From positions 186,001-250,000 of the forward strand of contig CAWBJQ010000002.1 of assembly GCA_963789075.1 (NCBI GenBank): a stretch of 64,000 nt of DNA. The letters are read 5' to 3'. Position 1 is the stretch's first letter; every line of letters begins with the position of its first letter. Of the stretch, positions 49,486 through 57,394 are shown piece by piece. Origin of the DNA: DATATJ01 sp963789075. Lineage in GTDB: Bacteria > Acidobacteriota > Vicinamibacteria > Vicinamibacterales > CAVVIG01. The notes below the pieces were generated by a model. It had not been told where the DNA came from, ran no database searches, and worked only from the letters and a program-made list of their open reading frames with translations. The translations under genes and the position numbers were made by a program.

Positions 49486-49764
49486 ATGGGTGAGCGGACA
49501 TTCAAGGAGTCGTTCAGAGTCGCCGGCGACCAGCTGGTGGACGCGGTCAAGAAGATCCTTCGGGAAGGGAACGCGCGGCGGGTCGTCATCAAGCAGGACG
49601 GGCGCAGCATCGCGGAGTTCCCGCTGACCGCCGGTGTCATCGGGGCGGTGTTTGCGCCAGTGCTCGCAGCGGTCGGCGCGCTGGCGGCGGTGCTGACGGA
49701 GTGCACCCTCGAAGTGGAGCGCGTCGCCGAGGAAACGCCAGAAGAACGGAAAACGGCGAGCTGA
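49486..49764 (+). CDS. DUF4342-domain protein, 92 aa
   Basis: ATG 49486. The DUF4342 domain occupies most of the protein: GDQLVDAVKKILREGNARRV, VIKQDGRSIAEFPLTAGVIG, then a Gly/Ala-rich hydrophobic stretch (VFAPVLAAVGALAAVLTECT) and a VERVAEE tail. Function unknown; a ubiquitin-associated-like or membrane-peripheral role has been suggested for the family. Located 34 bp after the aminotransferase; likely co-transcribed. Confidence 0.8.
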   Translation: MGERTFKESFRVAGDQLVDAVKKILREGNARRVVIKQDGRSIAEFPLTAGVIGAVFAPVLAAVGALAAVLTECTLEVERVAEETPEERKTAS

Positions 49765-49782
49765 CGCGACGTCAGTCCAGAG

Positions 49783-49816
49783 CGTTGTAGCGCGAGGGCT
49801 TTAGCCGAGCGTCAGG
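49783..49816. repeat. Family B repeat: GTAGCGCGAGGGCTTTAGCCGAGCG
   Basis: A palindromic intergenic element, GGCTTTAGCC centre, starting 19 bp after the DUF4342 stop. An inverted copy, GCTCGGCTAAAGCC, follows the gene ending at 58184, and longer relatives are at 51636 and 54877. Confidence 0.65.
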
Positions 49817-49859
49817 CTTCCCCGAGCCTGCGCTGCCGTCCTCGTTGTATGCTGCGGAC

Positions 49860-50528
49860 ATGTGCGACTTCGGACACGACCATTCGCCCGACCACACACA
49901 CTTCGGGTTTCTCGTAGACACGCCGGCAATCCGCGCGCTCATCGACGAGACGCGGCGCCTCACGCGTGAGATCCGCGACGACGCGCTGCGTGTCGACGCG
50001 CTGAAACCGGCGTTCGCCGCGCTGCTCGACCAGGAAGGCTGGCTGCCGGATACCTGCGCGATGCCGGACGACACGAGCCGCATGGGCGGCGGCATCGGAC
50101 AATACGCGCTGTACCGTGCGGAAGACGCGTCGCTCTGCCTCTTCTCGCTCGTCGTGCCGGTTGGCGCGGAGACGCCCGTCCACGATCACCTCGCGTGGGG
50201 CCTCGTTGGCATCTATCGTGGCCAGCAGGCCGAAACCGTCTACCGGCGACTGGACGATGGCGGCGATCCGGCGCACGCGCGGCTCGAGGTCGCCAAACGC
50301 CAGACGCTGTCGCGCGGCGGTTTTTATCCGCTGCTTCCGCCCGCCGACGATATCCACTACGTGAAGACGATTTCCGATGTGCCCTCGGTGTCGATCCATC
50401 TGCTCGCCAACGACACCGCGTGCGTCTGGCGCCACAAATTCGAGCCCGCGTCCGGCGCGGTCACCGCGTTCCGCTCGGGCTACACCAACGCGCCCTGCCC
50501 GCCGGAGACGCTGGAAGGCGCCAAGTGA
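49860..50528 (+). CDS. Cupin-fold cysteine-dioxygenase-like protein, 222 aa
   Basis: ATG 49860 is preferred over a TTG 15 bases upstream. The N-terminus is His-rich (CDFGHDHSPDHTHFG). The cupin core has TPVHDHLAWGLVGIYRGQQA (H108, H110) and later DDIHYVKTISDVPSVSIHLL (H166, H180), the metal-site pattern of the predicted cysteine dioxygenase/thiol dioxygenase group (COG5553-like). It would be a non-heme iron thiol dioxygenase acting on cysteine, 3-mercaptopropionate or cysteamine; substrate undetermined. Its stop overlaps the next gene's ATG (TGATG). Confidence 0.72.
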   Translation: MCDFGHDHSPDHTHFGFLVDTPAIRALIDETRRLTREIRDDALRVDALKPAFAALLDQEGWLPDTCAMPDDTSRMGGGIGQYALYRAEDASLCLFSLVVPVGAETPVHDHLAWGLVGIYRGQQAETVYRRLDDGGDPAHARLEVAKRQTLSRGGFYPLLPPADDIHYVKTISDVPSVSIHLLANDTACVWRHKFEPASGAVTAFRSGYTNAPCPPETLEGAK

Positions 50529-51178
50529 TGGCGGATGTCGTCTTTCTGCTGGACGTCGACAACACCCTGCTCGACAACGACGCGATCACCCTTGATCTAA
50601 AGCGGCATTTGATCGAGACGTTCGGCGTCGAGCGTGAACAGCGCTACTGGGCGATCTTCGAGGAACTGCGTCAGGAGCTCGGCTATGCCGACTATCTCGG
50701 GGCGCTGCAGCGCTACCGCATCGAGCGGCCGCGCGATCCGCATCTGCTCGGCCTGTCGATCTTCCTGCTGCATTACCCGTTCGCCGATCGCCTGTATCCG
50801 CACGCCCTCGCCCTGATCGCTCACCTGCGGCGTCAGGGACCGGTTGTCATTCTGTCCGACGGCGACGTCGTCTTTCAGCCGCGCAAGGTGGAGCGCGCCG
50901 GCCTCTGGGCCGCTGTGGACGGCGAAGTGCTCATCTACATTCACAAGGAACAGATGCTCGACGATGTCGAGCAGCGGTATCCGGCGTCGCGATACGTGAT
51001 GGTGGACGACAAGATCCGGATTCTGGCCGCGATGAAAAAGACCTGGAGGGAGCGGCTGACGACGGTGTTCGTCCGGCAGGGACATTACGCGCACGACGCG
51101 CAGCTCGTGAGCCGCTATCCGGCGGCGGACGTGACCGTCGAGCGGATCGGCGACCTGCTCGAAGTCGCGCCGCTCTAA
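50528..51178 (+). CDS. HAD-family hydrolase, 216 aa
   Basis: Haloacid-dehalogenase-type phosphatase or phosphotransferase. Motif I D-x-D-x-T is in VFLLDVDNTLLDND (D9, D11, T13), motif II Ser in VVILSDGDVV, and motifs III/IV the Lys and Asp-Asp region in RYVMVDDKIRILAAM. The cap is helical (HLIETFGVEREQRYWAIFEE; LRQELGYADYLGALQRYRIE). Substrate unknown. It is coupled (TGATG) to the preceding cupin gene, so a shared thiol or amino-acid pathway is possible. Confidence 0.82.
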   Translation: MADVVFLLDVDNTLLDNDAITLDLKRHLIETFGVEREQRYWAIFEELRQELGYADYLGALQRYRIERPRDPHLLGLSIFLLHYPFADRLYPHALALIAHLRRQGPVVILSDGDVVFQPRKVERAGLWAAVDGEVLIYIHKEQMLDDVEQRYPASRYVMVDDKIRILAAMKKTWRERLTTVFVRQGHYAHDAQLVSRYPAADVTVERIGDLLEVAPL

Positions 51179-51194
51179 CGGTAAGATACGGACC

Positions 51195-51605
51195 ATGCGT
51201 ACCTCTTCGATCGGTCTGATCCTCACCGCCATCATCTATGCCACGAGCCTGGCGGGCGTTGCCGCGCAGGCGCCGAAGGGCGGCAGCCCGGAAGCCGCGA
51301 AGCTGAAGAATCCCGTCGAGAAAACAGCGGAGTCGGTTGCGGCGGGGCGGAAGGCCTATCAGCGTCTGTGCACCCGGTGTCATGGTGCGGAGGGCAAAGG
51401 CGACGGCAACGCCGCCGGCGCGGTCCCTCCGTCCGATCTGACGGACGACGTCTGGGATCATGGATCGAGCGACGGCGAGATTTTCACGGCGATCCACGAT
51501 GGCACGTCGGCCGACATGGAAGGCTATGCGCAGCGCCTTAGCGACACGGACATCTGGAACGTCGTGAATTACGTTCGAACGCTCGGTCCGCCTCCCAAGT
51601 TCTAG
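51195..51605 (+). CDS. Secreted c-type cytochrome, 136 aa
   Basis: A signal peptide (LILTAIIYATSLAGVAAQ) precedes one class-I cytochrome c domain. The haem motif CTRCHG is at residues 59-64, the conserved E-G-K-G-D follows, and M107 in TSADMEGYA is the likely distal ligand. C-terminal helix is DTDIWNVVNYVRTL. It probably carries electrons in the periplasm. It follows the HAD gene closely (17 bp) and is convergent with the 51698-52843 cytochrome gene, 90 bp away. Confidence 0.88.
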   Translation: MRTSSIGLILTAIIYATSLAGVAAQAPKGGSPEAAKLKNPVEKTAESVAAGRKAYQRLCTRCHGAEGKGDGNAAGAVPPSDLTDDVWDHGSSDGEIFTAIHDGTSADMEGYAQRLSDTDIWNVVNYVRTLGPPPKF

Positions 51606-51635
51606 CGCGGGCGGTGTCGGCCGAGCGCCTTCATC

Positions 51636-51697
51636 CGACGTAACGCGAAGGCTTCCACCTCCGCCAAGGCTCCGGCGGACAGGTCAGCCGAGCGCTT
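51636..51697. repeat. Family B2 repeat (copy 1)
   Basis: A 62-bp element CGACGTAACGCGAAGGCTTC to AGGTCAGCCGAGCGC, with an inner TCCGCC-AAGGCTCC-GGCGGA hairpin. It ends 0-1 bp from the stop codon of the minus-strand cytochrome gene. The second copy at 54877-54938 differs at about four positions. Confidence 0.8.
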
Positions 51698-52843
51698 TCA
51701 ACGCTTGACGTACTCGACGGCGAGACGCAGCGCACCGCTGCGGACACGCGGCGGCTCGTCGGGATCGATCGGCGCTGGAGTGGCGCGCACCTCGACGCGT
51801 GATCCGGCGGGGAGATCGATCGGCGCGTCCAGCCAGTAGCGCCGGCTCCACTCAGGGCGCGGCCGATGAAGGCGGAGCAGCGGCACGCGAGCGCCAGACA
51901 CCAGGACGGCCTGCACGTCCAGCTCTGCGTACGGTTGATCCAGCAGCGGACGAAACGACACGACGCTCGCCGCAGATGGCATCACGGACGCCATCGCCTG
52001 CGGCGGTTCGCTCGCTGCGCCGCTGGAATTGGAGTCGATCGACAGCGTCTCCACTGCGCGAACTGCGGGCTGTTCGGCCGCGAAGTACAAGCCGACGCGA
52101 CTGCGATCGCTGCGGGCCTTGCGCTCGTCGTCCCACGGTTTCTTGTAGTGAATGCGAAGTCGGATGCGAGCGTGAGCGGGCAGCTCGAATGCCGTTCCGG
52201 CGGGCGTGCGCTCCGGCTGTTCACCAGGCGTCCACGCGGCGAGTAGCGGGCCGTTCTCGATGGCAATCGTCGCATCGCGGACCATGTCGGGCGCGCCCGG
52301 CTGCAAATCCGCGAGCGTCACCCAACGAGACGAAGCGAAAGTGGTTGGCAGCACGATCTCGTGGATCTCTTCCTGCTTCTCGGCGGGTACCGTGAAATCG
52401 GCATCCATGCCGATCACCATGTCTGGCGTGCCGCCGGGCCATGCCTTCGGCGGCGCAGCCGGCACCGGCCGTCGGGCCACGTCGCCTTCCGGCGTGCCGC
52501 CAGTTGCCCACGTCACGATCGTGTCGATCTCCTTGGGCGAGATCGCTTCGGCGCCCTTGACGCGCGTTCGACTCGGGTCCACGTACCACGGCGGCATCTT
52601 CTCGTCGATCAGCTCCTCACGAATCGACTCCGCCCACGGTACCGCTTCCTTGTAATTCAGCAGCGACATCGGCGCCGCGCCGCCCGCCGCGTGGCATGTG
52701 CCGCAGCGGTCGCGAAAAATCGGAAAGACGTCGGCGTTGTAGGTGTACTTCGACGTAATCGGCTTGTGCGCCTGCGTCGGTGCGCTCGCCAAGCCGACAA
52801 GCAGTAGGGAAATCACGACGCCAGGACGGAGCACGTCACGCAC
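51698..52843 (-). CDS. Cytochrome c with C-terminal copper-monooxygenase-like domain, 381 aa
   Basis: GTG 52843 is chosen: upstream sequence (VNTKDTKDTKETL) is made of a 9-bp repeat and is probably untranslated, and AAGGA sits seven bases before GTG. Signal peptide VISLLLVGLASAPTQAHKP. A cytochrome c motif CGTCH is at about 47-51 (FRDRCGTCHAAGGAAPMSLL). The rest (about 130-381) resembles the copper type II ascorbate-dependent monooxygenase fold seen in acidobacterial 'cytochrome c' proteins: GTPDMVIGMDADFTVPAEKQ, ARIRLRIHYKKPW, RSRVGLYFA and a C-terminal barrel. Copper ligands (His-x-His) are not clearly complete, so oxidation chemistry is unproven. Likely operon with the upstream metal-binding protein. 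Confidence 0.72.
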   Translation of the reverse strand: MRDVLRPGVVISLLLVGLASAPTQAHKPITSKYTYNADVFPIFRDRCGTCHAAGGAAPMSLLNYKEAVPWAESIREELIDEKMPPWYVDPSRTRVKGAEAISPKEIDTIVTWATGGTPEGDVARRPVPAAPPKAWPGGTPDMVIGMDADFTVPAEKQEEIHEIVLPTTFASSRWVTLADLQPGAPDMVRDATIAIENGPLLAAWTPGEQPERTPAGTAFELPAHARIRLRIHYKKPWDDERKARSDRSRVGLYFAAEQPAVRAVETLSIDSNSSGAASEPPQAMASVMPSAASVVSFRPLLDQPYAELDVQAVLVSGARVPLLRLHRPRPEWSRRYWLDAPIDLPAGSRVEVRATPAPIDPDEPPRVRSGALRLAVEYVKR

Positions 52844-52847
52844 TAGT

Positions 52848-52882
52848 GTTTCCTTTGTGTCCTTGGTGTCCTTTGTGTTGAC
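52848..52882. repeat. TCCTTTGTG tandem repeat (CACAAAGGA)
   Basis: TCCTTTGTG, TCCTTGGTG and TCCTTTGTG in tandem, directly upstream of the chosen GTG start of the 51698 gene (minus strand: CACAAAGGACACCAAGGACA). A common metagenome-wide repeat; when translated it gives the NTKDTKDTKE string often seen as false N-termini. Confidence 0.75.
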
Positions 52883-52895
52883 CAAGTCCCGACCG

Positions 52896-54042
52896 TTACC
52901 GAGCCCCTTCATAGGCCTTCATCAACTCCAGGACGGCGTCCGAGAACGAGCGAAACGCTTCGTCGAGCCGCTGGCGATCGCCCAGATCGCCGTAGCGATC
53001 GATCGACCACGCCGCCAGCACGATGCGCTTGACGGCCGCGCTGGCCGGTGCGCGTCGATCCTCGGGCAACTCGCTCGCGTGCGCGTCGAGCGCGAGCGCG
53101 GCATCCTTGGTGGCCAGTGCGGGAATGTACAGCTGCGCGAGCGAGCCCTGCTGCAACAGCGCCTCGACTTGCTCTCTGCCCGAGCGCAGATCCGCGATCA
53201 GCGCCCCGCTGGTTCTGGTCACCGCGTCCGGCGACGCTGGTTCGAGCGGCGCAGCAGGCGCCGGCGCGGCGACGGGCGCACCGCCTGGCGTCGGCTCCTT
53301 CGTGTACGCCGGAAAATCGAAGTCGAAATGATGCTCTGGGCCGCCGGCGTTGAACCGGATTGTCGCCGTGATCCGCGCGGGCAGCGTCAGCGGCACGCGC
53401 GCTTCGAGATAGCGGCCGTTCGCCGATGGCCGCAAGCGACACTGACGCTCCGTCTGCGTCACTCTTTGCGGCCAGATCGGCGGCTCCGTGCGCGACCGCA
53501 CGCGCGGCGATGCCGCGAAGCGCCATCGGCCGCGTGAAGTCGTCGTAGAGAAAAACGCGGAAGACGCCGGCGCGCGGATACGTCCCTTCGAGGTGATGCC
53601 AGTTGTCCGGCGCCATGAAGAACTGCCCGCCGTGCCGCGGATTGTGATCGCCGTGCGCGCGGCGCTCGCGCGCGGTCGTGCGCGGCTGACCATCGGCGCA
53701 CGCGCCGGGCTTCAGCTCGTGTACCTCGGGATGCCCCGCGCACGTCCAGAACAGCGACACGGTGACCGCCACGAGCTGCCGGCGGCAGATGCGGCAGGCA
53801 CCCGGCTTCGTCTCGATGACCGCTGGATGCAGCGGACACGAGTAGGCGGTGTCGAGCCGGACCGGCACGAGCGCCATGCCGCAGCGTGGGCATGCCCCGG
53901 CGCGATCCGCGATCACATCGGGATCCATCGGACAGCTGAACGAGATCGGCGGCGGGGCGGTCGCGTGTGATTGTTGAGCACTCGAGGGCGAAGCCCACGC
54001 ACACAGCGCCGCCAGCGTCAGGAGCAGCGGAATTTTCGACAA
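52896..54042 (-). CDS. Secreted protein with three tandem heavy-metal-binding domains (one frameshift)
   Basis: TTG start at 54042 (no ATG nearby; weak). Signal peptide (LLLTLAALCAWASPSSAQ). Three tandem heavy-metal-binding domains (HMBD): ISFSCPMDPDVIADRAGACP, RCGMAL; then YSCPLHPAVIETKPGACR, ICRRQL; then WTCAGHPEVHELKPGACADG. The second Cys pair decays along the array (C-P-x-C to C-R-x-C to C-A-D-G). A His-rich linker (AHGDHNPRHGGQFFMAPDNW) precedes a beta domain (AGVFRVFLYDDFTRPM), then the frame changes near 53462 to QTERQCRLRPSANGRYLEAR, GAPVAAPAPAAPLEPASPDA and a helical tail ending MKAYEGAR. Probably periplasmic copper/metal binding, feeding the downstream cytochrome/monooxygenase-like protein; partnership is an inference. 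Confidence 0.68.
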
Positions 54043-54074
54043 TACGCCGCGATTGTACAAAAAGGGCGGAGACC

Positions 54075-54828
54075 GCGGGTGCCCCACTGGAATCAGATCA
54101 CCCGGGCGGAGCAGCTGAGGCGCAAGGATCCGCGCTGTGGCTGTCTCGACTGCAAACCGTGGGGGTATTCCGTCGAGGACATCAAGCTGTTCATCAGCGA
54201 AGCGGCCAAGGGCGGCGCCAAGGTGAACGCGCACGTGCAGGCGCGTGATGGGGGACAGCGCGCGATCGACGCGGGCCTCCACGTGATCTCGCACGGCCAG
54301 CAGCTCACGCCGGAGCAGCATGCGGAAATGACGCAGAAGGGCATCTTCCTCGCGAGCACGGACACGCCCTTCACCGACTATCGCGGTTCGACCGACGGGG
54401 AGAAACACGCGGCGGACCAGCTTCATTCGGCGTGGCAGAAGGGTGTGGCAGTGACCTTCTCCACCGACATGGACTATTGGAACGAGCGGATGAAGAAGGA
54501 CACCGGCGAATGGCTGGATCGCGGCGAGCTGACGATTGCCTTTTTGAAGACGTGGAAGGCCGCTGGCATTCCTGCGAAAGACATTCTGAAAGCGCTCACC
54601 GTCAACGGCTACAAGGCGGCCGACGTGTTCAAGGATCAACGGGGGCCGCTCAAGACCGGCTATTACGCCGACCTCGTCGCGGTCGACGGCGACCCGTTGA
54701 CCAACATCGACGCCGTCCGCAACGTGCAGTTCGTGATGAAGAACGGTGAGGTCTTCAAGAAAGGCGGGGTCATCACGATTGACAAGCTTCTGCACCCCGG
54801 TCCAGTGAATGGCTTTCGCCGCCGATGA
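54075..54828 (+). pseudogene. Amidohydrolase C-terminal fragment
   Basis: The open frame has no start outside the neighbouring gene and begins mid-family (HWNQITRAEQLRRKDPRCGC). It contains the metallo-amidohydrolase core: KGGAKVNAHVQARDGGQRAI, DAGLHVISHGQQLTPEQHAE, then GVAVTFSTDMDYWN (metal Asp) and ILKALTVNGYKAADVFKDQR, with the C-terminal beta-sandwich GYYADLVAVDGDPLTNIDAV. The N-terminal half with the HxH motif is missing, and the fragment abuts the metal-binding gene. Either the gene was truncated or its start lies in the opposite-strand overlap. It is not a complete enzyme as seen. Confidence 0.7.
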
Positions 54829-54876
54829 CGCGGACGAGGTTGACGATTACGGCCTGTTCATCGGCGGTGGGTGGGT

Positions 54877-54938
54877 CCGTCGTAGCGCGAAGGCTTCCAC
54901 CTCCGCCAAGGCTCCGAGGGACAGGTCAGCCGAGCGCC
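54877..54938. repeat. Family B2 repeat (copy 2)
   Basis: CGTCGTAGCGCGAAGGCTTC to AGGTCAGCCGAGCGCC, same orientation as copy 1 at 51636. It ends 3 bp before the TAG of the minus-strand Omp85 gene. The hairpin here is CCGCC-AAGGCTCC-GAGGG. Both copies sit at minus-strand gene ends, like terminators. Confidence 0.78.
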
Positions 54939-54940
54939 GC

Positions 54941-56272
54941 CTAAAACATCAGGCTGCCGCCGACGTGCACGCGCGTCGACGCACCGATGCCGTGCGCCAC
55001 GGCGACACTGAAGCGCACGAACGCCGCCGAGAACCAGACGCTGCCGCCGACGCCGCGCTTCAGTTCTTGATCCGCGAAGCGCTCGCCGTGGTCGTACACC
55101 GTTCCCTCGTCCACGAACGCGCTGACGCCGATCCGCCCCACGTGCAGCGGCGACGTCACGGGGACCAACAGCTCCGCAGAGCCGGCGACGAGCACGTCGC
55201 CCGCGGCGGTGCCCGCCCGGAATCCGCGCAGATTCGTCATGCCGCCCAGCAGCAGCTGCTCGTACGGCGGCAGCGGACCATCGGCGGCCTCGCGCATCGC
55301 GCGGACCGCCAGGACCGTCTGTCCGAACAGTCCGACATAGCCGCGCGCGTCCACCTGTGTCCTGGTGATCCCGCCGACGCTCGCAAAGTCCAGCCGCGCG
55401 GCGGCGGCGCGCGCGTAGACGGCGTTGCGCGGCAGGACTGGATCGACCCGCGTGTCGAGCACGACGTCGGCGCCCAGCTGCGCGAACCGATCGCCGGTGC
55501 CGGCGAACGACACATGCTGCCAGCTGCCGTCCACGCCCGCGCGTACGGCGTGTATCAGCTGCCGTTCGCCGCGAGCCCAGACACGGCCGCGGGTGTCGTC
55601 CTGGTCGTACAGCGGATTGGTGCGCTGCGACAGCGAGGCGCCCGCGACGAAGCGGCTGAGCGGACCGCCGTCGAATTGTTTGTCGAGTTCGGCGCCCGCT
55701 TGTTTGTCGCCGCCCCACGACAGCGGAAACGAGATGCGGCTCTGCTTGCCGGCGCGGTCGGCCATCGCAAGGCGAACGCCATAGGTGACGCCGTAGCCGT
55801 CTTCCGCGTCGAGAATCGGGAAATACAGCAGCTTTGGGCCGCCGCTTTTGACCACGCGTGCGGGGGCATCGGCATTGCCGGTCATCTCGATCTTCACAGG
55901 ACCTTCGTCGACGATGATCACCAGCACGATCTGCGAGGGGTCGGCGATCGACGCAAAGCGCTTCAGAACGTCGACGTGCTGAAAACGATGCGCGGCGCGC
56001 AAGCGGGCGGCGACCTCGTCGGCCGTCGAAGGCGTGACCGCTGCGCCGATCTCGATTCCCGCCAGCCGCTTGATCTCGTCGTCGGTCGTGAGGACGTTGC
56101 CGTGTACGCGAATATCGGCGATCGTTTCTGCCTGCATTGACGGCACGCCGGACGGCCCGACGTTCGCTTGCAGCTCGTGGTGAAAGTCCGGCGTCGCATC
56201 GAGAGGGGCGAGGCGCCCCGCCAGACTTTCACCACGGGCTGCTAGCATCGCGAGCAGGAGGAGCGCCAGCAC
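54941..56272 (-). CDS. Omp85/BamA-like surface antigen protein, 443 aa
   Basis: Outer-membrane beta-barrel of the bacterial surface-antigen (D15) family. GTG start at 56272. One or two POTRA-like segments are at the N-terminus (AETIADIRVHGNVLTTDDEI; VLVIIVDEGPVKIEMTG), then a 16-strand-type barrel with YGVTYGVRLAMADRAG, FAGTGDRFAQLGADVVLDTR, the (V/L)RGF loop motif in GGMTNLRGFRAGTAAGD and the terminal FVDEGTVYDHG, ending GGSLMF (aromatic C-terminus). Shorter than BamA (about 800), closer to TamA-like or Omp85-like short members. Its start is one base after the stop of the gene at 56274, so the pair is translationally coupled. Confidence 0.82.
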   Translation of the reverse strand: MLALLLLAMLAARGESLAGRLAPLDATPDFHHELQANVGPSGVPSMQAETIADIRVHGNVLTTDDEIKRLAGIEIGAAVTPSTADEVAARLRAAHRFQHVDVLKRFASIADPSQIVLVIIVDEGPVKIEMTGNADAPARVVKSGGPKLLYFPILDAEDGYGVTYGVRLAMADRAGKQSRISFPLSWGGDKQAGAELDKQFDGGPLSRFVAGASLSQRTNPLYDQDDTRGRVWARGERQLIHAVRAGVDGSWQHVSFAGTGDRFAQLGADVVLDTRVDPVLPRNAVYARAAAARLDFASVGGITRTQVDARGYVGLFGQTVLAVRAMREAADGPLPPYEQLLLGGMTNLRGFRAGTAAGDVLVAGSAELLVPVTSPLHVGRIGVSAFVDEGTVYDHGERFADQELKRGVGGSVWFSAAFVRFSVAVAHGIGASTRVHVGGSLMF

Positions 56273-56273
56273 T

Positions 56274-57314
56274 TCAGCGCTCCTTGACGCCGACCTTCAC
56301 GGAGACATCCGCGCGCCGGTAGTCGTGGTACTCAAGGGCGTAGTGCCCGTCGAACTGGCCGACCGCCAGCGTCATCGACACGGCCAGGTCGAGCGCGTTC
56401 GGCAGCCAGACATCGGGAAACGGCTGCCCCATGGTCATCGAGGCGTGCAGATCGTCGATGTGCACCAGCCACTGCGCCGGGAAAAAATCGAAGCCGACAT
56501 TGTCGAACGTGTACTTCACGATCTGATGGGACGCGGGCTCGACCCACAGCGTGACGAGCGCGACTTTGTTCATGAGCCGCTGGAACTCCCGATCGTGTGC
56601 GTGATCGGCGTCGCTGGCCTGTTTGTCGGTGCGCCGGCGGTCGGTGCCGCCGAACAGCTTCTCGGGGTAGTACTCGATGCGCAGCACGTCGCGGCCGTCG
56701 AGCGCTTCGCGGCCCACCAGCGCATATCGCCCCGGCTCGAACTTGAAGCGCAGGAAGTACGCGGACGAAATGAACGCGGGCTCGCGCGTCTGTTTGATCA
56801 GCGCGTCCATGTTGCCGGGGTCGGCGGCGTCGGCCGCTGGTGCGGAGGGCGGCGGTGCGGCCGGCGCATCCTGGCCGCGCACGCGGCGTTTGTCGCGCTC
56901 CTGCACCGACCGGAGATACTCCTGCTCATACTTGATGCGATCGGCTTCGGAGATCGCGACGCCATTGAACTTCACCGGACTGCGGACGAAGAAGCCGTCT
57001 CGCAGATACCACGTGTAGTCGCGGCGCTCGCCCCAGAGCGGGACGTTGCCGGGTCCGCGCAGGTCGATCGTCTCCCGCTCGTCGAGAACGTACTGCTGCA
57101 GCTTCTTCCAGTTCGCGTCGCGGTAGGCGAGCACGTCGCGCATGAACGCGTCGAGATCGGTTTCGATGCGTGGCGGGTCCGAACCGCCTTCGCTAAAGCT
57201 ACGGCGGTCCGCCGAAGCCTTGTGCGTAGGCGGAAGCACCCGCCCGACGACGCCGGCAGACAGGCCCACGGTGCATGCGCAGACGATGACGGCGACGATC
57301 CGGAATCGCGGCAT
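56274..57314 (-). CDS. Secreted protein coupled to the Omp85 gene, 346 aa
   Basis: Signal peptide (VAVIVCACTVGLSAGVVGRV), then residues about 30-48 (THKASADRRSFSEGGSDPP) are encoded by an intergenic repeat (57184-57233) read in frame. The mature domain starts at about 50: DAFMRDVLAYRDANWKKLQQ, RRDYTWYLRDGFFVRSPVKF, RFKFEPGRYALVGREALDGR and DVLRIEYYPEKLFGG, ending with MTLAVGQFDGHYALEYHDYR. The fold looks like the lipoprotein-sorting (LolA/LolB-like) half-barrel. Coupled to the barrel gene downstream, a role in outer-membrane lipid or lipoprotein handling is plausible but inferred. Confidence 0.68.
   Translation of the reverse strand: MPRFRIVAVIVCACTVGLSAGVVGRVLPPTHKASADRRSFSEGGSDPPRIETDLDAFMRDVLAYRDANWKKLQQYVLDERETIDLRGPGNVPLWGERRDYTWYLRDGFFVRSPVKFNGVAISEADRIKYEQEYLRSVQERDKRRVRGQDAPAAPPPSAPAADAADPGNMDALIKQTREPAFISSAYFLRFKFEPGRYALVGREALDGRDVLRIEYYPEKLFGGTDRRRTDKQASDADHAHDREFQRLMNKVALVTLWVEPASHQIVKYTFDNVGFDFFPAQWLVHIDDLHASMTMGQPFPDVWLPNALDLAVSMTLAVGQFDGHYALEYHDYRRADVSVKVGVKER
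57184..57233. repeat. Family C repeat inside a coding sequence
   Basis: CCGCCTTCGCTAAAGCTACGGCGG-type element (57184-57233, with GTCCGCCGAAGCCTTGTGCG) lies within the N-terminal coding part of the 56274 gene and stays open in frame. A relative, AGCTACGGCGGGCGCGCCGAAGCGC, is at 58281-58321 in an intergenic place. The family is normally intergenic, so this is an insertion into, or extension of, the gene's leader. Confidence 0.65.
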
Positions 57315-57394
57315 GTCCTGACACTATCAGACGTTCGTCAAGTTGTTGAGGTTCGAGGAGATCCACCGCCTGCTGTGCTGGCATCCTCAGGGCG

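Noticed and set aside
54050..54795. N-terminal extension of the 52896 metal-binding gene up to 54795
   Set aside because: It is antisense to the amidohydrolase fragment; the signal peptide begins near 54042.
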